This document shows, piece by piece, positions 24,804-32,964 of a stretch of DNA of 64,000 nt. The DNA is taken from the NCBI RefSeq assembly GCF_036346855.1, contig NZ_CP107841.1, positions 3,166,001-3,230,000 of the forward strand, given 5' to 3'. The position numbers and the translations under genes are program-made. The stretch is from Streptomyces europaeiscabiei (GTDB lineage: Bacteria; Actinomycetota; Actinomycetes; Streptomycetales; Streptomycetaceae). A model generated the notes under the pieces. That model searched no databases. It had not been told where the DNA came from and worked only from the letters and a program-made list of their open reading frames with translations. The number at the start of each line of letters is the position of its first letter. Within the stretch, counting starts at the first letter, position 1.

Positions 24804-25391
24804 TCATCCCGCCACGGCCTCCCACAGACTCCACACACCGAGCCCCACCATCAGCACGGCGGCGACCTGCGTGATCAGCTTCAGCGGCACCCGCTTCATC
24901 AGCGCCTTGCCGCCGACGATGCCGAGCCCCGCCACGGCCCACAGCGCGAGGACCGCCCCGAGCCCGACGGACAGCGGATCGTCGTACCGGGCCGCGAGGT
25001 TCGCCGTCATGATCTGCGTCAGATCCCCGAACTCGGCGACCAGGATGAGCATGAAACCCGCCCCCGAGACCTTCCAGAAGCTCTGGTCCTCGGGCCGCCG
25101 GATCTCCGCGTCGCCATCGGCGCCGCCCTTCGTCATGAGCAGCACCGCGGCGCCGCCCAGGAACAGCACGCCCGTCAGCGCGTGCACGATCTGCTGCGGC
25201 AGCAGGGTGAGGACACTGCCCGCCGCCACCGCGAGCGTGACGTGCACGGCGAACGCGGCGGCGACCCCGGCGAAGACGTACGAGGCGCGGTAGCGGGTGC
25301 CGAGGACGAGACCGGCGAGCGCGGTCTTGTCCGGGAGTTCGGCGAGGAAGACGACGCCGAAGACGAGCGCCGTGACACTGAAGCTGATCAA
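24804..25391 (-). CDS. GDT1/TMEM165 (UPF0016)-family Mn2+ transporter
   Basis: A 195-residue membrane protein made of two homologous three-helix repeats. Each repeat carries the family acidic motif: AELPDKTALAGLVLG (residues about 17-31, ELPDKT instead of the common EGDKT) and VAEFGDLTQIMTANLA in the second repeat (EFGDLT). GDT1 proteins exchange Mn2+/Ca2+; bacterial members export manganese. The start is a TTG at 25391 with GAGGA 5 nt before it. A yybP-ykoY riboswitch lies 110-220 nt upstream on the same strand, which independently supports a manganese function. No multi-gene operon is obvious beyond the HAD gene downstream. Confidence 0.93.
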   Translation of the reverse strand: MISFSVTALVFGVVFLAELPDKTALAGLVLGTRYRASYVFAGVAAAFAVHVTLAVAAGSVLTLLPQQIVHALTGVLFLGGAAVLLMTKGGADGDAEIRRPEDQSFWKVSGAGFMLILVAEFGDLTQIMTANLAARYDDPLSVGLGAVLALWAVAGLGIVGGKALMKRVPLKLITQVAAVLMVGLGVWSLWEAVAG

Positions 25392-25499
25392 GTTTCCTCA
25401 ATCGGTCGGGCCACCCCACCGAGAGAATCATCCACTGACGCGACACCTCGGCACGGCAGCACACGGATCGTCCGCGCCGGACGGCACGGACGGTGCACT

Positions 25500-25615
25500 G
25501 CTTGCCGAAGGTCTCGCTGGCCGGTCCCGATCGACAGGACCCGCCTCCGGGCGCCGGCTCAGACGAGCTGAGCAGTATGTCGACGGTCCGGCGAAGAGCT
25601 ACTCCCCTTCTGCGG
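25500..25615 (-). ncRNA. yybP-ykoY manganese riboswitch
   Basis: On the minus strand the conserved pieces occur in order: AAGGGGAGTAGC (25598-25609), GCCGGACCGTCGACATACTG (about 25573-25592), a GCCGGCGCCCGGAGGCG internal region (about 25543-25559), and CCAGCGAGACCTTCGG (25505-25520). GGGGAGUAG with the CGUCGACAUACU loop and GCGAGACCUU is the yybP-ykoY signature of the Mn2+-sensing aptamer. The two loops dock to create the Mn site. The element precedes the GDT1-family gene, a standard target. The expression platform lies between 25392 and 25500, where a CTCGGT/ACCGA stem just before the ribosome site could mask translation. Confidence 0.92.
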
Positions 25616-25689
25616 GGTCCATGGTACGCGGCACCCCCGGAGGGTGGGGGCGCCGGGGTTGCGCAGGCGAATGCGGGTGGGTGAGTGGA

Positions 25690-25785
25690 CGGGTGCCGGT
25701 CGCACGGTTCCCCCCACCACTGCGGGCCGAGGAGCACGGGCGCAGCCCCTGCCCCTCAAGGTCTGCGGGAACTGTGCGGGCAACC
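25690..25785. repeat. Degenerate copy of the dispersed GTTCCCC/GGGAAC element
   Basis: GGTTCCCCCC on the left and GCGGGAACTGTGCGGGCAAC on the right flank a GC-rich middle, matching the general architecture of the 32344-32465 element with several mismatches. The rest of 25616-26023 shows no gene. Confidence 0.35.
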
Positions 25786-26023
25786 ACGACGTAGCACCCG
25801 CACCCGACCCACAACGGACCCACAGTCGACGCACAGCCGACCTACAGCCGCGCATCCGTTTTGACCCCCCGGCGGCACAATCACGACCGCAACCCTTGTC
25901 GTGTCATGCGCACGTCACTAGCTTCTCACCAGACGCACATCCGCCGGTAACACAGCGGCGCGACCCTTCAATCGCTCGCGCCCCCACGCTCCGCCCAATC
26001 CCCCGGCCCCACAAGGAGTTCAC

Positions 26024-26668
26024 ATGCGCAGGTTCTACGCGCGTCGACGAGTCAGCATACTCGCGGCGCTCAGCGGATTGATAGCCTCCGTCGCGCTCTT
26101 CAACGCTCCCACCGCCTCCGCCGCGCTCCCCACCCCGGTCAGCGCCGCCACCGCCCGCTCCTACCTCGCCACCCTCACCGTGGCGACCGAGGACCGCACC
26201 GGCTACGACCGGGACCTGTTCAACCACTGGATCACCATCAGCGGCACCTGCAACACCCGCGAGACGGTCCTCAAGCGCGACGGTACGAACGTCGTCACCA
26301 GCTCCGCCTGTGCCGCCACCAGCGGCAGTTGGTACTCCCCCTACGACGGCGCCACCTGGACCGCCGCCTCCGACCTGGACATCGACCACCTGGTACCGCT
26401 GGCCGAGGCCTGGGACTCCGGCGCCGACGGCTGGACCAGCACCCAGCGCCAGAACTTCGCCAACGACCTCACCCGCCCGCAGCTCATCGCCGTCACGGAC
26501 AACGTGAACCAGTCGAAGAGCGACCAGGACCCGGCCGAATGGATGCCGTCGCGCACGGCGTACACCTGCACGTACGTCCGCGCCTGGGTCCAGGTGAAGT
26601 ACTACTACGACCTCTCCGTCGACTCCGCCGAGAAGAGTGCCCTCACCAGCTACCTGGCGAGCTGCTGA
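26024..26668 (+). CDS. Secreted HNH (GmrSD_C/DUF1524-type) nuclease
   Basis: A 214-residue exported protein. The signal peptide is MRRFYARRRVSILAALSGLI..ALFNAPTASA, with Ala-x-Ala cleavage near residue 33. The mature domain has the DUF1524 HNH layout: DLDIDHLVPLAEAWDSGADGWT (the DIDHxVPL metal/His motif), RQNFANDLTRPQLIAVTDNVNQSKSDQDPAEWMP (the N and K of the beta-beta-alpha-metal site) and three or more Cys likely forming disulfides. It is a probable extracellular DNase for nutrient scavenging or competition. It stands alone with its own promoter; the ATG at 26024 has AAGGAG 7 nt upstream. Confidence 0.92.
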   Translation: MRRFYARRRVSILAALSGLIASVALFNAPTASAALPTPVSAATARSYLATLTVATEDRTGYDRDLFNHWITISGTCNTRETVLKRDGTNVVTSSACAATSGSWYSPYDGATWTAASDLDIDHLVPLAEAWDSGADGWTSTQRQNFANDLTRPQLIAVTDNVNQSKSDQDPAEWMPSRTAYTCTYVRAWVQVKYYYDLSVDSAEKSALTSYLASC

Positions 26669-26809
26669 ACCGCCTGCCCGGCGAACAGCCGAACCGCACC
26701 GGCCGCTGAACGCGGCAGAGTGCTGAACCGGTCGGCAATGTGGTCCGGAACCTCCCCGTTCCCCTCCGTCGTTCCGTACCGTACGGGGCGACGGAGGAAG
26801 GTGATCGCG

Positions 26810-28477
26810 ATGACCGGGCTGCGCCTGGGACCACTGCTTCGCTATGTGGACGGCTCGTCCGCGACCGTGTGGGTCGAGGCGAGCCGTCCGTGTCTCGCCG
26901 AGGTGCGGTGCGCCGGCGGCGGGCGCGGCGAGGCCCGCACCTTCCAGATCGCCGGCCACCACTACGCGCTGGTCCCGGTGACGGGCCTCGCACCGGGCAC
27001 GACCTCGGCGTACGAGGTCCTGCTCGACGGCACGCCGGTGTGGCCCCTGCCCGACTCCTCCCACCCGCCCTCCGAGATCCGCACCCCGGCCGAGGGCGAC
27101 ACCGTCCGGGTCGCCTTCGGCTCCTGCCGCTGGGCCGCGCCGCCCGCCGGCGAGCCGGACCCGGTGGGCCCCGACGCCCTGGACACCCTGGCCGCCCGGC
27201 TGGCCGCCGACCCGGGGGCCGAGCGCCCCGACGTACTCCTCCTCCTCGGCGACCAGGTCTACGCGGACGAGACCTCCAAGGCCACCCGCCACTGGCTCGC
27301 CGCCCGCCGGGACCTGGCCGACCCGCCGGGCGACCAGGTCGCGGACTACGAGGAGTACACGCACCTCTACTACGAGTCCTGGCTCGACCCCGAGATCCGC
27401 TGGCTGTTCTCCACCGTCCCCAGCTGCATGATCTTCGACGACCACGACGTGATCGACGACTGGAACACCAGCGAGGCCTGGCTCACCGGAGTGCGGGCCA
27501 CCCCCTGGTGGCGCGAGCGCATCCTGAGCGGCCTGATGTCGTACTGGGTCCACCAGCACCTCGGCAACCTCTCCCCGGCCGAACTGGCCGCCGACCCGCT
27601 CCACGCCGCCGTACGCGCCACCCCGGACGGTACGGACGCGCTGCGCGCCCATGCCTCCCGGGCCGACCAGGATCCGGCCTCGGTCCGCTGGAGCTACCGG
27701 CGGGACTTCGGGCGCGTACGGGTGCTGATGCTCGACAGCCGGGCCGCGCGCGTCCTCGACGAGCGGAACCGCTCGATGCTGGACCCCGGCGAGGCGGAGT
27801 GGCTGCGTACCCAGGCACTGGACGCGCGCGGTTCGTACGACCATCTCCTCATCGGTACCTCCCTGCCCTGGCTCCTGCCTCACCTCGTGCACGACGCCGA
27901 GTCGTGGAGCGCCGCCCTGTGCCGGGGCGAGCGCGGGGAGCGCTGGGCGCGGTTCGGGGAGAAGCTGCGCCAGGGCGCGGATCTGGAGCACTGGGCGGCC
28001 TTCCCCGACTCCTTCGAGGACCTGACCCGGCTGATCGCCGAGGCGGGCTCGGGCGCCGACGCCCCGGCGACCGTACTCGTGCTCTCCGGGGACGTGCACC
28101 ACGCGTACATCGCCGAACCGTCGTGGCCGAAGGACGCCTCCGACGGCGGCGCCGGGCATCGGGGAGGTCCCGACGCCCGCGTGCTCCAGCTCACCTGCTC
28201 CCCCGTGCACAACTCCATCCCGCTCTCGATAAGGCTCGGCTTCCGCTTCGGCTGGAGCGGGACGGGGCGGGCCCTCGGCCGGTGGTTCGGGCGGCACGGG
28301 CGGGGTGCGCGGCCGTCGATCGACTGGCGCCGCACGGCCGGCCCCTGGTTCGGCAACCACCTCATGACGCTGACGCTGCACGGCCGTTCGGCACGGCTGC
28401 GGCTGGACCGCGCGCGGGCCCGGAAGGACGGCAGGGCAGAGCTGGAAACGGGAATGGATTCGACGCTCACCCCCTGA
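26810..28477 (+). CDS. PhoD-like alkaline phosphatase family protein
   Basis: A 555-residue metallophosphoesterase of the PhoD family. The N-terminal PhoD_N-like beta domain (about 1-90: GPLLRYVDGSSATVWVEASRPC) is followed by the catalytic domain. Metal-binding motifs are FGSCRW, LLLGDQVYADE, MIFDDHDVIDDWNT and LSGDVHHAYIAE. There is no signal peptide or twin-arginine motif, unlike classical secreted PhoD, so it is probably cytoplasmic and of unknown specificity. The start at 26810 has GGAGGAAGG upstream. It is a single gene between the HNH nuclease and the FAD protein. Confidence 0.9.
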   Translation: MTGLRLGPLLRYVDGSSATVWVEASRPCLAEVRCAGGGRGEARTFQIAGHHYALVPVTGLAPGTTSAYEVLLDGTPVWPLPDSSHPPSEIRTPAEGDTVRVAFGSCRWAAPPAGEPDPVGPDALDTLAARLAADPGAERPDVLLLLGDQVYADETSKATRHWLAARRDLADPPGDQVADYEEYTHLYYESWLDPEIRWLFSTVPSCMIFDDHDVIDDWNTSEAWLTGVRATPWWRERILSGLMSYWVHQHLGNLSPAELAADPLHAAVRATPDGTDALRAHASRADQDPASVRWSYRRDFGRVRVLMLDSRAARVLDERNRSMLDPGEAEWLRTQALDARGSYDHLLIGTSLPWLLPHLVHDAESWSAALCRGERGERWARFGEKLRQGADLEHWAAFPDSFEDLTRLIAEAGSGADAPATVLVLSGDVHHAYIAEPSWPKDASDGGAGHRGGPDARVLQLTCSPVHNSIPLSIRLGFRFGWSGTGRALGRWFGRHGRGARPSIDWRRTAGPWFGNHLMTLTLHGRSARLRLDRARARKDGRAELETGMDSTLTP

Positions 28478-28674
28478 TCCACCCCTTGCGTCCGGTTGTT
28501 TCCCCTGGTGTCCGAGATGCTCGTGAGGCATCCCACACCTGGCGCGCCTGATGGGTTTCAGAGCTCTGTTCCCGTGACGTACGGCGGCATGATGAGGCGG
28601 ACCGTCCGCTTGCCGGCGGGCGGTCCGCCGTACCGCGCCCCACGATGCGCCCCACACGCACGGGAGTTACCCCC

Positions 28675-30894
28675 TTGTCCGATTTTCCAGGGATCAGTGA
28701 CATCGGTATCGCTCTCGTCGGCGCCGGCCCGCGCGGCACCAGCGTCCTGGAACGCCTCTGCGCCTCCGCCCCCGAACTGCTCCGCCCCGGCACCCGCCTG
28801 ACCGTCCACGTCGTCGACCCCGCACCGCCGGGCCCCGGACAGGTCTGGCGCACCGCCCAGTCCCCCCACCTGCTGATGAACACGGTGGCCTCCCAGGTCA
28901 CCCTGTTCACCGACGACAGCGTGGACTGCTCGGGCCCGATACGCCCGGGACCGAGCCTGTACGAGTGGGCCACCGGCGGGAAGAGGGGGTCGGACGGGTC
29001 GCATCAGCGGGGCGGCCCGGACGAGTTGGGGCCCGACGACTATCCGACCCGGGCCCAGTACGGCCGCTATCTGGAGTGGGTCTTCGCCGAGGTGGTGCGC
29101 GGCGCGCCGCCCGGGATCCGGGTCGAGGTGCACGGCACCCGCGCGGTCCGCCTCGACGACGCACCCGACGACGCACCCGGGGGAGGGCAGCGGCTCACGC
29201 TCGCCACGGGCCGGGTGCTCACCGGCCTCGCCGCCGTGGTCCTCACCCAGGGCCACCTGCCCACCGTCCCGGACCGGACCGAGCGGGGCCTGACCGCGTA
29301 CGCCGCCCGGCACGGCCTACGCCACTTCCCGCCCGCCAACCCGGCCGACCTGGACCTCTCCCCCGTCGCTCCGGGCGAACCCGTCCTGCTGCGCGGCCTC
29401 GGCCTCAACTTCTTCGACCACATGGCCCTGCTGACGACCGGCCGGGGCGGCCACTTCGTACCCGACGACGAGCAGGAGGGCGGGACGGACGGCCGGAAGG
29501 ACGGCGGGAAGGGGGTCCTGCGGTACGTCCCCTCCGGCCACGAGCCACGTCTGTACGCGGGTTCCCGGCGCGGCGTCCCGTACCAGGCACGCGGCGACAA
29601 CGCCAAGGGCCCCTACGGCCGTCACACCCCGCTCGTCCTGACCCCCGAGGTCATCGCGGCCTTCCGTAAACGCGCGGACTCCGGTGAGGCTCCCGACTTC
29701 CTGGCGGAGATATGGCCGTTGGTGGCGAAGGAGGTCGAAACGGTCTACTACGAGAAGGTGTTGGGGGCGACGACGACGGCTTCGGCGACGGGGCACGGCA
29801 CCCTAAGCAACTGTCGTAGTGGCTCCCGGGGCGACTCCCGGGGCGCCTTCCGAGGCGTTTCGCCCGAGGGCTCCCGAAGCGCTTCACCCGGCAACTCGCC
29901 GGGCACTTCGCGTGGCGGTCCGTCGTACGACCCGTTTCGCGTGCCGTCGTGCGACCTCTTCGGCGACGCCTTCATCGGTGACGCCTCCCGCGGCCCCTCC
30001 CTCACCTCCTTCCGTGACCGCTTCCTCGCCGCACCCCACCGTTCGCCCCAGGAGACCGCCGTCCTCGACGCGTTCGGGGTGGTGGAGGCGGACCGGTGGT
30101 CGTGGGACCGGGTCCTGTGGCCGTACGCGGAGCGGGAGTTCGCGGACACCGAGGAGTGGCGGGGGTGGCTGCTGGAGTATCTGCGGGAGGACGCGGCTCA
30201 GGCTGAGCTCGGGAACGTCGAGGGGCCGGTGAAGGCCGCGCTGGACGTACTGCGGGACCTGCGGAACGAGGTGCGGCTGATCGTGGACCACGGCGGGCTG
30301 GCGGGAGCGTCGCGCCGGGAGCATCTGGACCGCTGGTACACGCCGTTGAACGCGTTCCTGTCGATCGGGCCGCCGCGCAGCCGTATCGAGGAGATGTCCG
30401 CGCTGATCGAGGCGGGCGTACTGACCGTGCTCGGCCCACGGCTGGAGGTGAGGCCGGAGGACGGGGCCTGGCTGGCCCGCTCGCCCGAGGTGCCGGGGTC
30501 GGCGGTCCGGGTGACGACGGTCGTCGAGGCCCGCCTCCCCGAACCGGACCTGCGCAGGACCGCCGACGATCTGCTCGCCGGACTGCTGAGGGCGGGAGGG
30601 TGCCGCCCGCACCGGGTGGACGGGTACGAGACGGGCGGACTGGACGTGACATCTCGCCCCTATCATCTGATTGACCGTCAAGGTGCCGCACACGCAAGGC
30701 GGTTCGCCTTCGGGGTGCCCACGGAGGGCGTGCACTGGGTGACGGCGGCGGGCGCCCGACCAGGGGTGGATTCGGTCACACTTTCTGACGCGGATGTCGT
30801 GGCGCGAGCGCTTCTACGTGCGACGACACCTGAAAACACCCCTCAAGTGCAGGTAAAGAGCTGGCCAGATGTTGAACTTGCAAGCATCGATTAG
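28675..30894 (+). CDS. FAD/NAD(P)-binding protein (NAD_binding_9 type)
   Basis: A 739-residue flavoprotein-like protein. The dinucleotide motif IALVGAGPRGTSVLERL stands at the N-terminus and the NAD_binding_9 pattern follows (DPAPPGPGQVWRTAQSPHLLMNT, LTGLAAVVLTQGHLP). It resembles the lysine/ornithine monooxygenase-like 'FAD-NAD(P)-binding' family of unknown substrate. A repetitive Ser/Gly/Arg-rich stretch near residues 380-430 (SRGDSRGAFRG..SRSASPGNSPG) looks like a low-complexity insertion. The start is probably TTG at 28675 with GGGAG 9 nt upstream; an ATG at 28645 lacks a ribosome site. The C-terminus (VPTEGVHWVTAAGARPGVDS) is intact. Confidence 0.8.
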   Translation: MSDFPGISDIGIALVGAGPRGTSVLERLCASAPELLRPGTRLTVHVVDPAPPGPGQVWRTAQSPHLLMNTVASQVTLFTDDSVDCSGPIRPGPSLYEWATGGKRGSDGSHQRGGPDELGPDDYPTRAQYGRYLEWVFAEVVRGAPPGIRVEVHGTRAVRLDDAPDDAPGGGQRLTLATGRVLTGLAAVVLTQGHLPTVPDRTERGLTAYAARHGLRHFPPANPADLDLSPVAPGEPVLLRGLGLNFFDHMALLTTGRGGHFVPDDEQEGGTDGRKDGGKGVLRYVPSGHEPRLYAGSRRGVPYQARGDNAKGPYGRHTPLVLTPEVIAAFRKRADSGEAPDFLAEIWPLVAKEVETVYYEKVLGATTTASATGHGTLSNCRSGSRGDSRGAFRGVSPEGSRSASPGNSPGTSRGGPSYDPFRVPSCDLFGDAFIGDASRGPSLTSFRDRFLAAPHRSPQETAVLDAFGVVEADRWSWDRVLWPYAEREFADTEEWRGWLLEYLREDAAQAELGNVEGPVKAALDVLRDLRNEVRLIVDHGGLAGASRREHLDRWYTPLNAFLSIGPPRSRIEEMSALIEAGVLTVLGPRLEVRPEDGAWLARSPEVPGSAVRVTTVVEARLPEPDLRRTADDLLAGLLRAGGCRPHRVDGYETGGLDVTSRPYHLIDRQGAAHARRFAFGVPTEGVHWVTAAGARPGVDSVTLSDADVVARALLRATTPENTPQVQVKSWPDVELASID

Positions 30895-30904
30895 GTCTGC
30901 CTAA
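30891..30904. promoter_or_regulatory. TTAGG-N4-CCTAA palindrome (weak iron-box-like)
   Basis: TTAGGTCTGCCTAA overlaps the stop codon of the FAD gene and lies 77 bp before the DoxX gene. It shares the TTAGG/CCTAA halves with DmdR/IdeR iron boxes but not the full 19-bp consensus. Confidence 0.3.
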
Positions 30905-30980
30905 CGTGGATGACTCATCGGTAATAACCGTCCCCACCGGTCCCATCGGGACCGGGTCACTACCGAAGGAGTCCCCCACC

Positions 30981-31436
30981 ATGACCGGACGCCTCAACAG
31001 CGCCCAGCCATACGTCCTCGGACTGTTCCGCATCGTCATCGGCCTGCTCTTCATCTGCCACGGCGCCCAGAAGCTATTCGGCCTGCTGGGCGGCGCCGAC
31101 GGACAGGGCGGCACCGTCGCCGCCGGCACCTGGCCCGGCTGGTACGCGGCCGTCATCGAACTCGTCGGCGGCTCCCTGGTCCTCCTCGGCCTCGGCACCC
31201 GCGCCGCGGCGTTCATCGCCTCGGGAGCCATGGCCTACGCGTACTTCAAGGTCCACCAGCCGCAGGCCCTGTGGCCGGTCGAGAACGGCGGAGAGGGCGC
31301 GGCCCTCTACTGCTGGGCCATGTTCCTCCTCGTCTTCACCGGCTCCGGCGCGCTCGGCCTCGACCAGTTCTTCACCAAGCGCCAGGCCGCGTCCACGGGC
31401 AAGGCCACCACGAGCAAGGCCCCTGTGACGGCCTGA
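30981..31436 (+). CDS. DoxX-family membrane protein
   Basis: A 151-residue four-helix membrane protein of the DoxX/SURF4 family: YVLGLFRIVIGLLFICHGAQKLFG (helix 1 with the conserved R and HGxQK), WYAAVIELVGGSLVLLGLGTR, AAFIASGAMAYAYFKVHQP and ALYCWAMFLLVFTGSGALGLD. In mycobacteria DoxX works with SodA and SseA in oxidative-stress defence; here it is monocistronic. The start at 30981 is set by AAGGAG 9 nt upstream; an ATG at 30906 is rejected. A hairpin terminator follows. Confidence 0.92.
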   Translation: MTGRLNSAQPYVLGLFRIVIGLLFICHGAQKLFGLLGGADGQGGTVAAGTWPGWYAAVIELVGGSLVLLGLGTRAAAFIASGAMAYAYFKVHQPQALWPVENGGEGAALYCWAMFLLVFTGSGALGLDQFFTKRQAASTGKATTSKAPVTA

Positions 31437-31464
31437 CGCACCCCGGTCGCCACCGGCACGAACG

Positions 31465-31497
31465 GGCCGCCGGGGGCACGACTCGCCCCCGGCGGCC
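31465..31497 (+). terminator. Hairpin after DoxX gene
   Basis: A perfect 13-bp stem (GGCCGCCGGGGGC / GCCCCCGGCGGCC) with a 7-nt loop, 28 bp after the stop. Confidence 0.8.
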
Positions 31498-31675
31498 GCA
31501 CCCGCTCCCCCACCCCTCCTCGCCCCTTCCTCACCCGCCCCCTCTCGGCGCACTGTCCGGATGAACACGGTGTGACAGACACATGAGCCCCTGTGAGCCT
31601 TCTGTCATACCCGGGGCGTACGCTGATCGGCTGTCACGGGTCACCGTGCCGTCGGGGGAAAACAGGGAGTGCTCG

Positions 31676-32287
31676 GTGCTTGAGAGTCTGGGTTGGCTGG
31701 CCGCCGGCCCATGGATCTACGCCGTCGTGGGCGTGTCCATCATGTTGGACGTGTTCCTCCCGGTCCTCCCGAGCGGTGTCCTGGTCGTCGCGGTGGCCAC
31801 GGCGGCCGCGGCCGAGACGGCGGCGGGAGCGATGGCCCGCGAGGTCCCCGACATCCTGGTGCTGATGCTCTCGGCGGCGACCGCGTCCGTGGTCGGTGAC
31901 CTGGTGGCCTACCGCCTCGCCTGGCGGGGCAGCGCCCGGCTCGACCGCGCCATCGCCCGCTCCCGACGCCTGACGACCGCGCAGGAACGTCTCGGCGCCG
32001 CGCTCGCCCGAGGTGGCGGCCTCCTGGTGGTCGTCGCCCGCTTCGCCCCCGCGGGCCGTTCCGTCGTCTCCCTCGGCGCCGGCGCCGCCCGCCATCGCGC
32101 CCGCGACTTCCTCCCCTGGTCCGCCCTCGCCGGCCTCGCCTGGGCCGCCTACAGCGTCGCCCTCGGCTATTTCGGCGCCCAGTGGCTCGGCCCGACCTGG
32201 CTCGCGACGGCGGTGTCCTTGGCGGCCCTCTTCGGCGCGGGCGCGGCAGCGGCGTACTTCATGCGCCACCCTCGCACCGCCGACTGA
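31676..32287 (+). CDS. DedA/VTT-domain membrane protein
   Basis: A 203-residue polytopic protein of the DedA (SNARE-associated/VTT) family: an amphipathic hairpin near IMLDVFLPVLPSGVLVV, ATASVVGDLVAYRLAWRGSARLDRAI, then VVVARFAPAGRSVVSLGAGAARHRARDFLPWSALAG and GYFGAQWLG. The family R/P-rich motif (FxPxxR) is present. DedA proteins are thought to scramble or recycle lipid carriers such as undecaprenyl phosphate. The GTG at 31676 has GGGAG 6 nt upstream. It differs clearly from the second DedA gene at 44564. Confidence 0.87.
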   Translation: MLESLGWLAAGPWIYAVVGVSIMLDVFLPVLPSGVLVVAVATAAAAETAAGAMAREVPDILVLMLSAATASVVGDLVAYRLAWRGSARLDRAIARSRRLTTAQERLGAALARGGGLLVVVARFAPAGRSVVSLGAGAARHRARDFLPWSALAGLAWAAYSVALGYFGAQWLGPTWLATAVSLAALFGAGAAAAYFMRHPRTAD

Positions 32288-32343
32288 CCCGACGCGGGCC
32301 GACTCGGGGGTGCGTTCTCAGGGTGCGGGTGGGTGGGGGCTGG

Positions 32344-32465
32344 TCGCGCAGTTCCCCGCGCCCCTGAAAAGCAGGGGCTGCGCCCCGCGCTTTTCAGGCC
32401 CGCAGGGCCGTGGTTTTCCAGGCCCGCAGGGGCCTGGTCTTTCAGGGGCGCGGGGAACTGCGCGA
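32344..32465. repeat. Long inverted repeat, type copy of the dispersed element
   Basis: Two perfectly complementary 26-nt arms (32344-32369 and 32440-32465; core GCGCAGTTCCCCGCGCCCCT) enclose 70 nt that themselves contain several GGCCCGCAGGG-type subrepeats. It lies between the DedA and DUF2277 genes. A transcript would form a very stable hairpin, so it could act as a bidirectional terminator for these convergent genes. Half-copies occur at 11917, 51389 and 60256. Confidence 0.9.
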
Positions 32466-32563
32466 GAAGCCCCACCCACCCGCACCCGAAGAGCCAACAC
32501 CCGGGGTCGAAGGGGCAGCGCCCCTGGGGGATGGGACGGGTAGGGGTGGCGGGGGCGAGGAAA

Positions 32564-32791
32564 CTACCCGGCCCGCCGAGCGCCACCCCTGACCTCCAGC
32601 CCGTCCAACAACTCCGCCGTAGCCGCCGCGATCACCTCCACCGCATGATCGAAGACCTCACGATTGTGCGCCGCAGGCGCACGGAACCCGGAGACCTTGC
32701 GAACGTACTGAAGAGCAGCGGCACGAATGTCGTCCTCGGTGGCCTCCTCGGGCAGGACGGGCGGTCGAAGGGTCTTGATGCTGCGGCACAT
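32564..32791 (-). CDS. DUF2277 protein
   Basis: A 75-residue protein beginning with the family hallmark MCRSIKTLRPP, then ATEDDIRAAALQYVRKVSGFRAPAAHNREVFDHAVEVIAAATAELLDGL. It is small and helical with one conserved N-terminal Cys; the function is unknown but it is widespread in bacteria. The start at 32791 is fixed by the family N-terminus. There is no ribosome site; a GAGACT hexamer ends 6 nt upstream of the ATG, consistent with leaderless expression. Confidence 0.88.
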   Translation of the reverse strand: MCRSIKTLRPPVLPEEATEDDIRAAALQYVRKVSGFRAPAAHNREVFDHAVEVIAAATAELLDGLEVRGGARRAG

Positions 32792-32964
32792 GACCCCAGT
32801 CTCGCGCGTACGCCCGCACAACCCCAGGCCGACGGCCCAGGTCACCGCCCTTCCCAAACAGTTCCTTGGGTATCGGCAAGGTCCCCCGAGGATTGACTCC
32901 GCTCTCCACCCCTTGTGATCATCACCGAGGCCGGCTCGACCCACCCGGCGGAAACGAGGGGACC

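Noticed and set aside
25904..28657. 917-codon minus-strand frame opposite the HNH and PhoD genes
   Set aside because: Both plus-strand genes have clear catalytic motifs; the minus frame is an antisense shadow without domains.
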